Assembly: GCA_020627985.1 (NCBI GenBank)
Contig: JAHDFV010000005.1
Span: 1 to 37,773, forward strand
From: Saprospiraceae bacterium
Lineage (GTDB): Bacteria > Bacteroidota > Bacteroidia > Chitinophagales > Saprospiraceae
Length of the DNA stretch: 37,773 bases
Direction: 5' to 3'
Positions within the stretch are counted from its first letter, which is position 1. The number at the start of each line of letters is the position of its first letter. A model generated the notes under the pieces. The model did not search any database. It was given only the letters and a program-made list of their open reading frames with translations, and was not told the DNA's origin. The translations under genes were made by a program, and so were the position numbers. Shown in pieces: positions 9,528-17,841 of this stretch.

Positions 9528-10468
9528 TGCAAAAAATTTTAATAACGGGAGCTTGTGGTTACATCGGTTCTCAGTTACTAGATGAATTAAAACATTTTGA
9601 AGAAGCTGCACTTATTCGAATCTATGATAATTTTTCGACGGGTTCCTATAAGGCATTATTGGAATTACCTTCTCAACACACTTTTGAATTAATAGAAGGA
9701 GATATCTTAAATCCTCATGCACTGATAACTGTCATGAAAGATGTAGATATCGTTATACATTTAGCTGCAGTTGTATTAACTCCTATGGGTTTAGGTAGCA
9801 CAAAAATGGCAGAACAAGTCAATCATTGGGGTACTGTAAATGTATTAGAAGCTGCAATTAAGAATAAAGTGAAACATTTTATTCATGCAAGTTCAACGGC
9901 AGTATATGGTCCAATGATGGAAGGAAAACAGAAAGGAGAATTTAGACCTTTTGGAGCATATGCCAATTCTAAATATCATGCTGAACAAACGATTAAAGGA
10001 TATGTAGATCGGGGATTGGATATTACAATACTTAGAATTGGTACAGTATATGGTTTGGCAAAAGTAACAAGATTCGATGCAGTAATCAATAAATTTATTT
10101 GCACAGCTGGTACTAAAAAGATGATCAGTGTTCATGGAAAAGGGACGCAAAAAAGACCTTCAATACACATTAAAGATGCGGCTTCTGCCATCTTGTATGT
10201 TTTAAAAAATAAAGAAGATTTAAAAAATAGAAGTTTAGATGTGGTTGAGAAAGATTATTCTGTGAATAATATCGCTGAAACCATTGTAGAAATTTTCGAA
10301 AACATTAAACTTCGATACATAGATCAAGATATTAGAAATCATTATTCATTTGTAGCTGAAGGAAAAAAGCTAGATGAATATGGATGGAGCCCCACTTACA
10401 ATTTAGCATATGCTATTTCAAAAGATATACCTCAATTCAACGGCTTCAGAAAATTGAAATTAATTTAA
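9527..10468 (+). CDS. NAD-dependent epimerase/dehydratase (extended SDR)
   Basis: MQKILITGACGYIGSQLLDEL, HLAAVVLTPMG, ASSTAVYGPM, YANSKYHAE (YxxxK), LRIGTVYG. Confidence 0.88.
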   Translation: MQKILITGACGYIGSQLLDELKHFEEAALIRIYDNFSTGSYKALLELPSQHTFELIEGDILNPHALITVMKDVDIVIHLAAVVLTPMGLGSTKMAEQVNHWGTVNVLEAAIKNKVKHFIHASSTAVYGPMMEGKQKGEFRPFGAYANSKYHAEQTIKGYVDRGLDITILRIGTVYGLAKVTRFDAVINKFICTAGTKKMISVHGKGTQKRPSIHIKDAASAILYVLKNKEDLKNRSLDVVEKDYSVNNIAETIVEIFENIKLRYIDQDIRNHYSFVAEGKKLDEYGWSPTYNLAYAISKDIPQFNGFRKLKLI

Positions 10469-10486
10469 TTTAACAATACTTATTTA

Positions 10487-11509
10487 ATGGAAAGTAAATG
10501 GTCAGGCAAAAGTGTCCTTATCACAGGTGTCTGTGGTACAGTCGGTGCCGAGTTATTAAAACAGGTTTCCCAATTTAATCCTAAGGAAATAATTGGATTG
10601 GACAATAACGAAAGTGAATTGTTCTTTTTACAAAATTCCTACAGGGATAGAGATGATGTACATTTCTACATGTGTGATATTAAAAATAAATCACAATTGT
10701 CTGGATATTTCCAAGGAGTGGATATTGTATTGCATTCGGCAGCTAGAAAGCATGTAATCTTATGTGAGAAAGCTCCAAGTGAAGCAGTACAAACTAATAT
10801 TCTAGGTACACAAAATATTATAGATTGTGCACAAGAAGCAGGTGTAAAAAGAGTTCTATTTACTTCTTCTGATAAAGCAGTTAACCCAACAAATGTAATG
10901 GGTACAACTAAATTAATGGGAGAGCGTTTAATGACAGCTGCAAATGCTTCCAAAAGAAATAAATATCCAATTTTCGCTTCTACACGTTTTGGAAATGTAT
11001 TAGGTTCTAATGGATCTGTAATTCCTTTGTTTCAACGCCAAATTTTAGCAGGAGGACCTGTTACTTTGACCGATGAAAATATGTCAAGATTTGTCATGAC
11101 ATTAGAAGAAGCAGCAAGATTAGTGATGGAATCTGTTTTCTTAGCGAATGGAGGAGAAGTATTTGTAACGAAAATGCCTACTATTTCTATTAAAGATTTA
11201 GCCGTTTCTATGGTTGATATTTACAAAGAAAGAGATCAAGTAGATGGAGATATCGATATTAAAATTATCGGTGCTAAACCAGGAGAAAAATTATACGAAG
11301 AATTAATCAATGAAGAGGAAATTAGAAGAACCTTTGAAATCGATAATTACTTTGCTGTAATTCCTGCATTTAAATCTGTATATGGAGATATTAATTATGA
11401 TTTTGGTCCTAATTCTTCTCCAGTAGATAAAATTTACCGATCAGATTTAGAAGACTTCATGAGTGGAGATAATTTAAAGAATTATTTAACTGAAAATAAA
11501 CTAGTTTAA
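10487..11509 (+). CDS. Polysacc_synt_2-type nucleotide-sugar 4,6-dehydratase (CapD/PseB-like)
   Basis: GKSVLITGVCGTVGAELLKQ, HSAARKHVILCEKAPSEAVQTNILGTQNII, SSDKAVNPTNVMGTTKLMGERL, STRFGNVLGSNGSVIPLFQRQI. Confidence 0.9.
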   Translation: MESKWSGKSVLITGVCGTVGAELLKQVSQFNPKEIIGLDNNESELFFLQNSYRDRDDVHFYMCDIKNKSQLSGYFQGVDIVLHSAARKHVILCEKAPSEAVQTNILGTQNIIDCAQEAGVKRVLFTSSDKAVNPTNVMGTTKLMGERLMTAANASKRNKYPIFASTRFGNVLGSNGSVIPLFQRQILAGGPVTLTDENMSRFVMTLEEAARLVMESVFLANGGEVFVTKMPTISIKDLAVSMVDIYKERDQVDGDIDIKIIGAKPGEKLYEELINEEEIRRTFEIDNYFAVIPAFKSVYGDINYDFGPNSSPVDKIYRSDLEDFMSGDNLKNYLTENKLV

Positions 11510-11512
11510 ACA

Positions 11513-12664
11513 ATGAAAATAATAGTACTAGGAGCGGATGGTTATCTAGGATGGCCTACGTCTATGGACTTAGCCAATAAGGGACACCAAGTAATTGCAG
11601 TTGACAATTATTCTAGAAGAAATATTGCGATGCAAACATCTTCTGAAGGTTTAATGCATACGCCTAACTTAGAAGAAAGAGCTAAAATCTTTGAAGAAGT
11701 TTCGGGCAAAAAAATTGATGTAAGAATTGGTGATTTAAAGAATTACCGTTTTCTTGAAAATATGGTAAAAACGTTCAAACCAGATGCAATTGTGCATTAT
11801 GCTGAACAACCATCTGCACCATATTCTTTAAAAGGATACGAAGAAGCACACTATACTTTAAAGAATAACTTAGAAGTTACACACAATGTAATTTGGGCAG
11901 TATTAGAACATGCTCCTGATTGTCACCTTGTAAAATTAGGTACAATGGGTGAGTATGGTACTCCAAATATTGATATCGAAGAAGGTTGGTTAAATATCGA
12001 GCATAACGGTAGAAAAGGTAAATTCCTTTTCCCTCGTGCTGCAGGGTCATTATACCATACCACTAAAGTATTAGATACAGATTTACTTTGGTTCTATGTA
12101 AGAACATTTGGATTAAGAGTAACAGATTTAATGCAGGGACCAGTATATGGTTTATCTACAACAGAATCTGACATGGACGAAAGGTTATTACCTAACTTCC
12201 ACTATGATGATATCTTTGGTACAGTTGTAAATCGTTTCTTAGTTCAAGCAGTAGCTGGAGTTCCTTTAACTGTTTATGGAAAAGGAGGTCAAATTAGAGG
12301 ATACTTAAACCTTAAGGATACTTTACAATGTGTAGACTTAGCGTTAAATAATGTAGCTGACAAAGGAGAATTAAGAATCTTCAATCAGTTAACAGAAACA
12401 TTTACTGTAAATGAATTAGCTGAAAATGTACAAAAAGCAGGTGCTGCATTAGGATTAAATGTTGAAGTTAAATCTATTCCAAATCCAAGAAAAGAAGCGG
12501 AAGAACATTATTATAATCCAAAATATACTGGATTAATGGATTTAGGTTTAAAACCAAACTTAATGACAACTGAAGTTTTAGGTGAAATGCTTAAAATTAT
12601 CATCAAATACAAAGGAAATATCGATAATGAAAAGATATTCCCTCGTGTAAAATGGAATAAATAA
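11513..12664 (+). CDS. sqdB: UDP-sulfoquinovose synthase (SQD1/SqdB/Agl3 family)
   Basis: MKIIVLGADGYLGWPTSMDLANKGHQVIAVDNYSRR; DAIVHYAEQPSAPYSLKG; CHLVKLGTMGEYGTPNIDIEEGWLNIEHNGRKGKFLFPRAAGSLYHTTKVLDTD; YGKGGQIRGYLNLKDTLQCVDLA; FNQLTETFTVNELAENVQKAG; PNPRKEAEEHYYNPKYT. Candidate catalytic Thr144, Tyr181 and Lys185 align with the T/Y/K triad I recall for Arabidopsis SQD1. Confidence 0.92.
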   Translation: MKIIVLGADGYLGWPTSMDLANKGHQVIAVDNYSRRNIAMQTSSEGLMHTPNLEERAKIFEEVSGKKIDVRIGDLKNYRFLENMVKTFKPDAIVHYAEQPSAPYSLKGYEEAHYTLKNNLEVTHNVIWAVLEHAPDCHLVKLGTMGEYGTPNIDIEEGWLNIEHNGRKGKFLFPRAAGSLYHTTKVLDTDLLWFYVRTFGLRVTDLMQGPVYGLSTTESDMDERLLPNFHYDDIFGTVVNRFLVQAVAGVPLTVYGKGGQIRGYLNLKDTLQCVDLALNNVADKGELRIFNQLTETFTVNELAENVQKAGAALGLNVEVKSIPNPRKEAEEHYYNPKYTGLMDLGLKPNLMTTEVLGEMLKIIIKYKGNIDNEKIFPRVKWNK

Positions 12665-12683
12665 TTCCGAATCTATCCATCAA

Positions 12684-12714
12684 TATCAAACTGGGAGTTA
12701 CTCCCAGTTTGATA
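12684..12714 (+). terminator. 31-nt perfect palindrome / hairpin (TATCAAACTGGGAGT-T-ACTCCCAGTTTGATA)
   Basis: 15-nt arms are exact reverse complements around a single central T, located 20 nt after the sqdB-like stop. GC-containing stem, but the downstream T tract is weak (CTTTAATATG). Confidence 0.7.
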
Positions 12715-12730
12715 CTTTAATATGATATAA

Positions 12731-13723
12731 ATGAATTGGTTAATAACTGGCGGTTGTGGTTTCTTAGGTAGAAATCTAATAAAATCTTTGTTAGATGAAG
12801 GTAGAGATATTTCTATCCGAATTATTGATAACTTATCAGTAGGTTCTTTTGAAGATTTAAGTTATGCTACAGATAATGCTGTAGAAGTAAGCATGGCTGA
12901 TGCCAATTGGAACAAAAAAGAAATACAATTAGTCGTTGGCGACATCATGGATGAAAAATTAGCACTAGAAATAACTAAAGGTGCTAATGTGATCGTTCAT
13001 CTGGCAGCGAATACTGGGGTTGGGCCTTCTGTTGAAAATCCAAGAATGGATTGTGTAACCAATGTAATTGGTACATTTAATTACTTAGAAGGATGTAGAA
13101 TTAATAAAGTAAAGCGTTTTGTTTTTGCATCAAGTGGCGCACCAATTGGAGAATGTATTCCACCAATTCATGAAGAATTACCTTGTCATCCTGTATCTCC
13201 ATATGGCGCAAGTAAATTAGCTGGTGAAGCATATTGTTCTTCATACAATAAAACATTTGAAGTAGATACTGTTGCTCTTAGATTTGGAAATGTTTATGGA
13301 CCAGGCTCTACACATAAAAGTAGTGTTGTAGCGAAATTTATTCGCCAAGTATTTGCTGGAGAAACCTTAGAAATTTATGGTAGTGGAAAACAAACCAGAG
13401 ATTTTATTTATGTTGGTGATTTAGTGAGAGCCATATGGTTAGCAGCAACGAAAGAAAATGTTGGAGGTGAAATTTTCCAAATTGCAACCAATAAAGAAAC
13501 AACGGTTTTAGAAGTAACTGAAGAATTATTAAAAGCTTTAGCTCGTTTTAATTTTACAGATGTGAATATTATTCATGGAGAAAAAAGATTGGGTGATGTA
13601 ATGAGAAATTTCTCAGATACAAGCAAAGCAAAAGCAAAATTAGGTTGGGAGCCACTTACATTTATTGAAGACGGTTTAGATAAAACGATTTCTTGGTTTA
13701 TGAAAATTAATGGCAAAGCCTAA
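12731..13723 (+). CDS. NAD-dependent epimerase/dehydratase (UDP-glucose 4-epimerase-like SDR)
   Basis: MNWLITGGCGFLGRNLIKSLL, VHLAANTGVGPSVENPRMDCVTNVIGTFNYLEG, SSGAPIGE, YGASKLAGEAYCSSY, LRFGNVYGPGSTHKSSVVAKFI. Confidence 0.88.
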   Translation: MNWLITGGCGFLGRNLIKSLLDEGRDISIRIIDNLSVGSFEDLSYATDNAVEVSMADANWNKKEIQLVVGDIMDEKLALEITKGANVIVHLAANTGVGPSVENPRMDCVTNVIGTFNYLEGCRINKVKRFVFASSGAPIGECIPPIHEELPCHPVSPYGASKLAGEAYCSSYNKTFEVDTVALRFGNVYGPGSTHKSSVVAKFIRQVFAGETLEIYGSGKQTRDFIYVGDLVRAIWLAATKENVGGEIFQIATNKETTVLEVTEELLKALARFNFTDVNIIHGEKRLGDVMRNFSDTSKAKAKLGWEPLTFIEDGLDKTISWFMKINGKA

Positions 13724-13780
13724 TTTGATAAATTAAAGAATTTAATCTCTGCAATAAAGTTTTAAAGCGTCGACTAATTT

Positions 13781-15139
13781 TTGAATAAATTAATAGATAA
13801 AGTACTCAATTTATTGGGTAAAAAAGGTGGGGCAGATACTTCTGAAATTTTAAAAGGAGGTGCTACCGCTTTTTTACTTAAGATTTTTGGTATCCTTAGT
13901 ACTTATGCGCTAACACTATTAATTACCAACAAATATGGAGCAGACATTTATGGAAATTATTCCTTTTTTGTAGCTTCTATTCGTATTTTAGGAATTGTAG
14001 CGATTTGCGGAATAGATATTTATTTACTTCGCTATATTTCTAAAAATAGTACAAATAATGATTGGCGAGAAATCATAAATTTAAATCGCAAAGGAGTAAT
14101 TGCGGTTCTTTCCAGTTCTTTTGTATTCTTTTCAGTATTAATATTAGGGCAAGATTATTTTTCCTACAAATTAGAAGTAACAGATTTTTTTATTCTTCTT
14201 CTAGCTATTGGAATAATACCTTTTACCTTATTTAAAATACATAATCAATCTTTCAGAGCGAGAAAGAACACACTTTGGTTTTCGCTTTTTGATTATATAT
14301 CAATTCCTTTTTTTACGATACTGATTTTATTAGCTTGTATTCTATTCAATGTAGAAAAAGCTGAATTACCTGTTATTGCTTTTTTCTCTGCAGTTTGTTT
14401 AGCTGCAATTTTCTCCATGACAAAATGGAGATTTTCTATTTCCAAGGAAAAAGAAAATTTAAAATTAAGTTCTTTTAAAGAAAATGTCAAAGAAGTACCA
14501 CAGCTATATAAATTGGCTTTTCCTTTTTTATTAGCAAGTTCTTCTTTGTTAATTGGACATTGGATTGTTCAACTCATGTTGAAGGTGTATAGTGGAAATT
14601 CAGAGTTAGGTATTTATGATGCGGCATTAAAAGTTGCTCAATTAACTATGTTACCATTAATGGCAAGTAATATTATTGCTGCTCCTAAATTCTCGGAATT
14701 CTTTACCAAAAATCAATTCAATCGTTTAGCCAATACAGCAAAAAATATTACCAATAGTATTGTCTTCATTACAGTACCGATTTTGATTGTTTGTTTTTTG
14801 GGAGCTGACTTTATCGTGAGTATTTTTGGGAAAGATTTTGAAGGGGCTGCTTTGGCTTTAAGGATAATTATTGTAGGACAATTTTTTAATTCTTTAACAG
14901 GTCCTGTTGGAGTTATTCTACAAATGACAGAAAATCAAAGCACTTTTAAAAATATAATTATGTTTACTACTGTAATTAATATTGCAGTAGGTGTTTTATT
15001 GATACCTATTTTAGGAGCAGTAGGTGCTGCAATTACCAATATGATTTTTCAAATTTTAACCAATGGAACTTGTACTTATTTTGTCTATAAGAAATTTGGT
15101 TTCCTTCCTTTTGGTCGTAAAAAATCTGTAGTACAATAG
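13781..15139 (+). CDS. oligosaccharide flippase (Wzx/RfbX-like, MATE/MOP superfamily)
   Basis: Hydrophobic 452-aa protein; LKGGATAFLLKIFGILSTYALTLLITNKYGADIYGNYSFFVA start and repeated TM pattern typical of Wzx. TTG start. Confidence 0.87.
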   Translation: MNKLIDKVLNLLGKKGGADTSEILKGGATAFLLKIFGILSTYALTLLITNKYGADIYGNYSFFVASIRILGIVAICGIDIYLLRYISKNSTNNDWREIINLNRKGVIAVLSSSFVFFSVLILGQDYFSYKLEVTDFFILLLAIGIIPFTLFKIHNQSFRARKNTLWFSLFDYISIPFFTILILLACILFNVEKAELPVIAFFSAVCLAAIFSMTKWRFSISKEKENLKLSSFKENVKEVPQLYKLAFPFLLASSSLLIGHWIVQLMLKVYSGNSELGIYDAALKVAQLTMLPLMASNIIAAPKFSEFFTKNQFNRLANTAKNITNSIVFITVPILIVCFLGADFIVSIFGKDFEGAALALRIIIVGQFFNSLTGPVGVILQMTENQSTFKNIIMFTTVINIAVGVLLIPILGAVGAAITNMIFQILTNGTCTYFVYKKFGFLPFGRKKSVVQ

Positions 15140-16047
15140 TGCAAAGAAAATATGTATTTATCGCTGGAGCTAATAAATCAGGTACAACATCTGTATTCGA
15201 TAATTTAAGTGAACACCCAGAAATTTGTCCTTCCAAAATAAAGCAAACCAATTATTTTTTGGATGAAGACTATGGTGAAGATAAAATGAGAAGCATTTAT
15301 CCTTTTAGTGATAACATAAATGTTTTTAATCAATTTTTTAATGATCAAGGAGAGAAAATTTACTTAGAAGCATCTCCTGATTATATGTATTCAAAAGGAA
15401 CACCTCAGAAAATTAAATCAGTAATAGGAGATCATCCGTTTAAAATAATTTTTATTCTTAGAGAACCAATTGACCGTTTGAAATCTTGGTTTAATTTTTC
15501 CAAACAATTAGGGAAATTAGAAGAAGGAAAAACGCAAGATGATTATTTTAATGATCTATTGAAACAGAAAGAAAACGGGTTTTTATCAACAGGGAATTAT
15601 ATAAATTATTTAAAAGAGTATTGGAAGGTTTTTGGAAAAGAAAATGTAAGTATTCTTTTTTTTGAAGATTTAAAAAACACACCAAATAACTTTTACAAAG
15701 AATTGTGTAATGAAATAGATGTTGATGAAAATTTCTTTAATGCTTTTGAATTTAAACATTCCAATAAAAGTATAAAAGTAAAATCAAAGTTAATTAATGG
15801 TATTTACATTAAAGTAAGGAAGTTAGTTATAGGGAATTTATTGAAAATTAAAGGAGGTGAAAAATATGTCAAAGTATTAAAAGAAAAATTGCTTCCTTAT
15901 TATAAAAAAATGAATACCCAAAAGATTGAAACAAAAGCAGCTCCTGAAAATAAAGTAATTAATCAATTAATTGAATACTATAAACCCTTTGTTCAAGAAC
16001 TTTTTGAAAGTACGAATAAAAAGAATCCTTGGGGATATTATCAATAA
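15139..16047 (+). CDS. sulfotransferase (PAPS-dependent; NDST-like ST domain)
   Basis: 5'-phosphosulfate loop YVFIAGANKSGTTSVFDNLSEHPEICPS and 3'-phosphate motif IIFILREPIDRLKSWFNFSKQLG. GTG start overlapping the wzx stop. Confidence 0.88.
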   Translation: MQRKYVFIAGANKSGTTSVFDNLSEHPEICPSKIKQTNYFLDEDYGEDKMRSIYPFSDNINVFNQFFNDQGEKIYLEASPDYMYSKGTPQKIKSVIGDHPFKIIFILREPIDRLKSWFNFSKQLGKLEEGKTQDDYFNDLLKQKENGFLSTGNYINYLKEYWKVFGKENVSILFFEDLKNTPNNFYKELCNEIDVDENFFNAFEFKHSNKSIKVKSKLINGIYIKVRKLVIGNLLKIKGGEKYVKVLKEKLLPYYKKMNTQKIETKAAPENKVINQLIEYYKPFVQELFESTNKKNPWGYYQ

Positions 16048-17003
16048 TGAAGAAAGGTAAATTTGTCATATCATTAGATACAGAAATTGCTTGGGGTAGA
16101 ATAGAAGAATCAAATAAAGATTCTTATTTGCCTTTATTTGAAAAAACAAGAGAAGTTGTCAAAAGATTAGTAGACGTTTTTGATAAATATGAAATCCCAG
16201 CAACTTGGGCGATGGTAGGTAGGTTAATAGAAGATTCAGATAATTTGTCTATTTTTTCTAAAATGAAAATTGAAGATTATTATCCGAGTTTGACTTCAAA
16301 AAAAATATATGAAGATTCAATTTTAAATAATGAATCTAATTCATATGTTTTAGCAAAAGAATTTATGGATCAAGTAATGAATGCTAAAGTCATTCATGAA
16401 ATTGGTACACATTCATACCATCATATTTTATTTGGAAAAATTCCTAAAAGTGATAAATATTTAGTAGAGAAAGATGTAGAAGGAGCAAAAGGAATTTTAA
16501 AAAAATATGGAATAGATTGTCAATCTGTTGTATTTCCAAGAAATTTAATTGGCCATTTAGATGTGTTTCAAAAAAATGGAATTAATTGTTATCGAGGTCC
16601 AGATAAATTTTGGTTTGACAGAATGCCAAATGCAATTAAAAAACCCATATCATTATTAAATACATTTTTGCCGATTTCACCTACAGTTGTAGATGCAGAA
16701 AATAAAAACGGAATGGTAAATATTCCTGGAAGCTTATTTTTTAGAATCACACATTTTGGAATTAAAAAAAATGTACCCTTTTCTATTTTAGAAAAGAAAG
16801 CTATTAAAGGATTACAACAAGCTTCAAGTCAGGGTAAGATCTTTCATCTTTGGTTTCATCCATTTAATTTTGGATATAAAATGGATGAACATTTTAATGC
16901 TTTTGAAAAAGTATTAAAAGAAGCTAAACGATTGAGAGACATAGGAAAAATTGAAACCCAAACTATGAAAACAATTAAAGACGAAGTATTGTCGATAAAT
17001 TAA
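16047..17003 (+). CDS. polysaccharide deacetylase-like (NodB fold) protein
   Basis: FVISLDTEIAWGR (metal Asp region), EIPATWAMVG, EIGTHSYHH (HSxxH-type), VVFPRNLIGHLDVF, FHLWFHPFNFG. ATG at 16047 is a better start than the track's 16029. Confidence 0.78.
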   Translation: MKKGKFVISLDTEIAWGRIEESNKDSYLPLFEKTREVVKRLVDVFDKYEIPATWAMVGRLIEDSDNLSIFSKMKIEDYYPSLTSKKIYEDSILNNESNSYVLAKEFMDQVMNAKVIHEIGTHSYHHILFGKIPKSDKYLVEKDVEGAKGILKKYGIDCQSVVFPRNLIGHLDVFQKNGINCYRGPDKFWFDRMPNAIKKPISLLNTFLPISPTVVDAENKNGMVNIPGSLFFRITHFGIKKNVPFSILEKKAIKGLQQASSQGKIFHLWFHPFNFGYKMDEHFNAFEKVLKEAKRLRDIGKIETQTMKTIKDEVLSIN

Positions 17004-17033
17004 AAAGATTTTATTTTAATTTTTTAAATACTA

Positions 17034-17828
17034 ATGGGAAAAGATAAAAGAAGTAGACTACAAATTTGGAGTGCCAATTTAAAAAGACTCTATATGTGGC
17101 ACTTTAAAAACAAAAAATTAGGACTAGTATTAGTTACAGAATTTCCTAAATCAGGTGGGACATGGTTTTGTCAAATGTTAGAACAAGCAACGGGTATTCC
17201 TTTTCCTAGGAATGTAAGTCCTAATTTTGAAGAAGCAATAATGCATGGTCATAATATTTATCATAAGAATTACGGTAAAGTAATTTGTATTTTAAGAGAT
17301 GGACGAGACATAATGGTCTCAGCTTACTTTCATTTTTTATTTGAAAATGATAGGAATCCATCATTTAGCGTAAAAAATTACCGATCAAAAATGCCTTTTG
17401 ATGATTATGAGAATGTAGAAAAAAATATGCCTGAATTCATAAAATATATGTTTAATGGATATGCAGCAAAATGGAATCATAGCAGTTGGAGTCAAGTGGT
17501 AAATGCTAGTGTAGATAATTCAAATGTTTGTATTGTTAAATATGAAGAATTATTATCTGATGCACCTTCAGCAATGGATAGAGCTATTCGTTTTGTAGGT
17601 AAAACGCCTGTAAGTAGAGAAAAATTACAAGCAGTTGTAGATGATTTTTCTTTTAAAAAATTGACAAAGAGAAAACCTGGAGATGAAAATAAAAAGAGTT
17701 TCTTAAGGAAGGGAATAGCAGGAGATTGGAAAAATTATTTTAATCAAGAATCAATAGATCTATTTAAAAAATTAGCTGGAGCAGAATTAATTAAAGCTGG
17801 CTATGAAAAAAATATGGATTGGAAATAA
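17034..17828 (+). CDS. sulfotransferase (Sulfotransfer_1-like)
   Basis: VLVTEFPKSGGTWFCQMLEQATGIPFPRN (5'-PSB loop), KVICILRDGRDIMVSAYFHF (3'-PB), FLRKGIAGDWKNYFNQE (C-terminal RKGxxGDW motif). Confidence 0.93.
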   Translation: MGKDKRSRLQIWSANLKRLYMWHFKNKKLGLVLVTEFPKSGGTWFCQMLEQATGIPFPRNVSPNFEEAIMHGHNIYHKNYGKVICILRDGRDIMVSAYFHFLFENDRNPSFSVKNYRSKMPFDDYENVEKNMPEFIKYMFNGYAAKWNHSSWSQVVNASVDNSNVCIVKYEELLSDAPSAMDRAIRFVGKTPVSREKLQAVVDDFSFKKLTKRKPGDENKKSFLRKGIAGDWKNYFNQESIDLFKKLAGAELIKAGYEKNMDWK

Positions 17829-17841
17829 TCGAGGATAGAAG

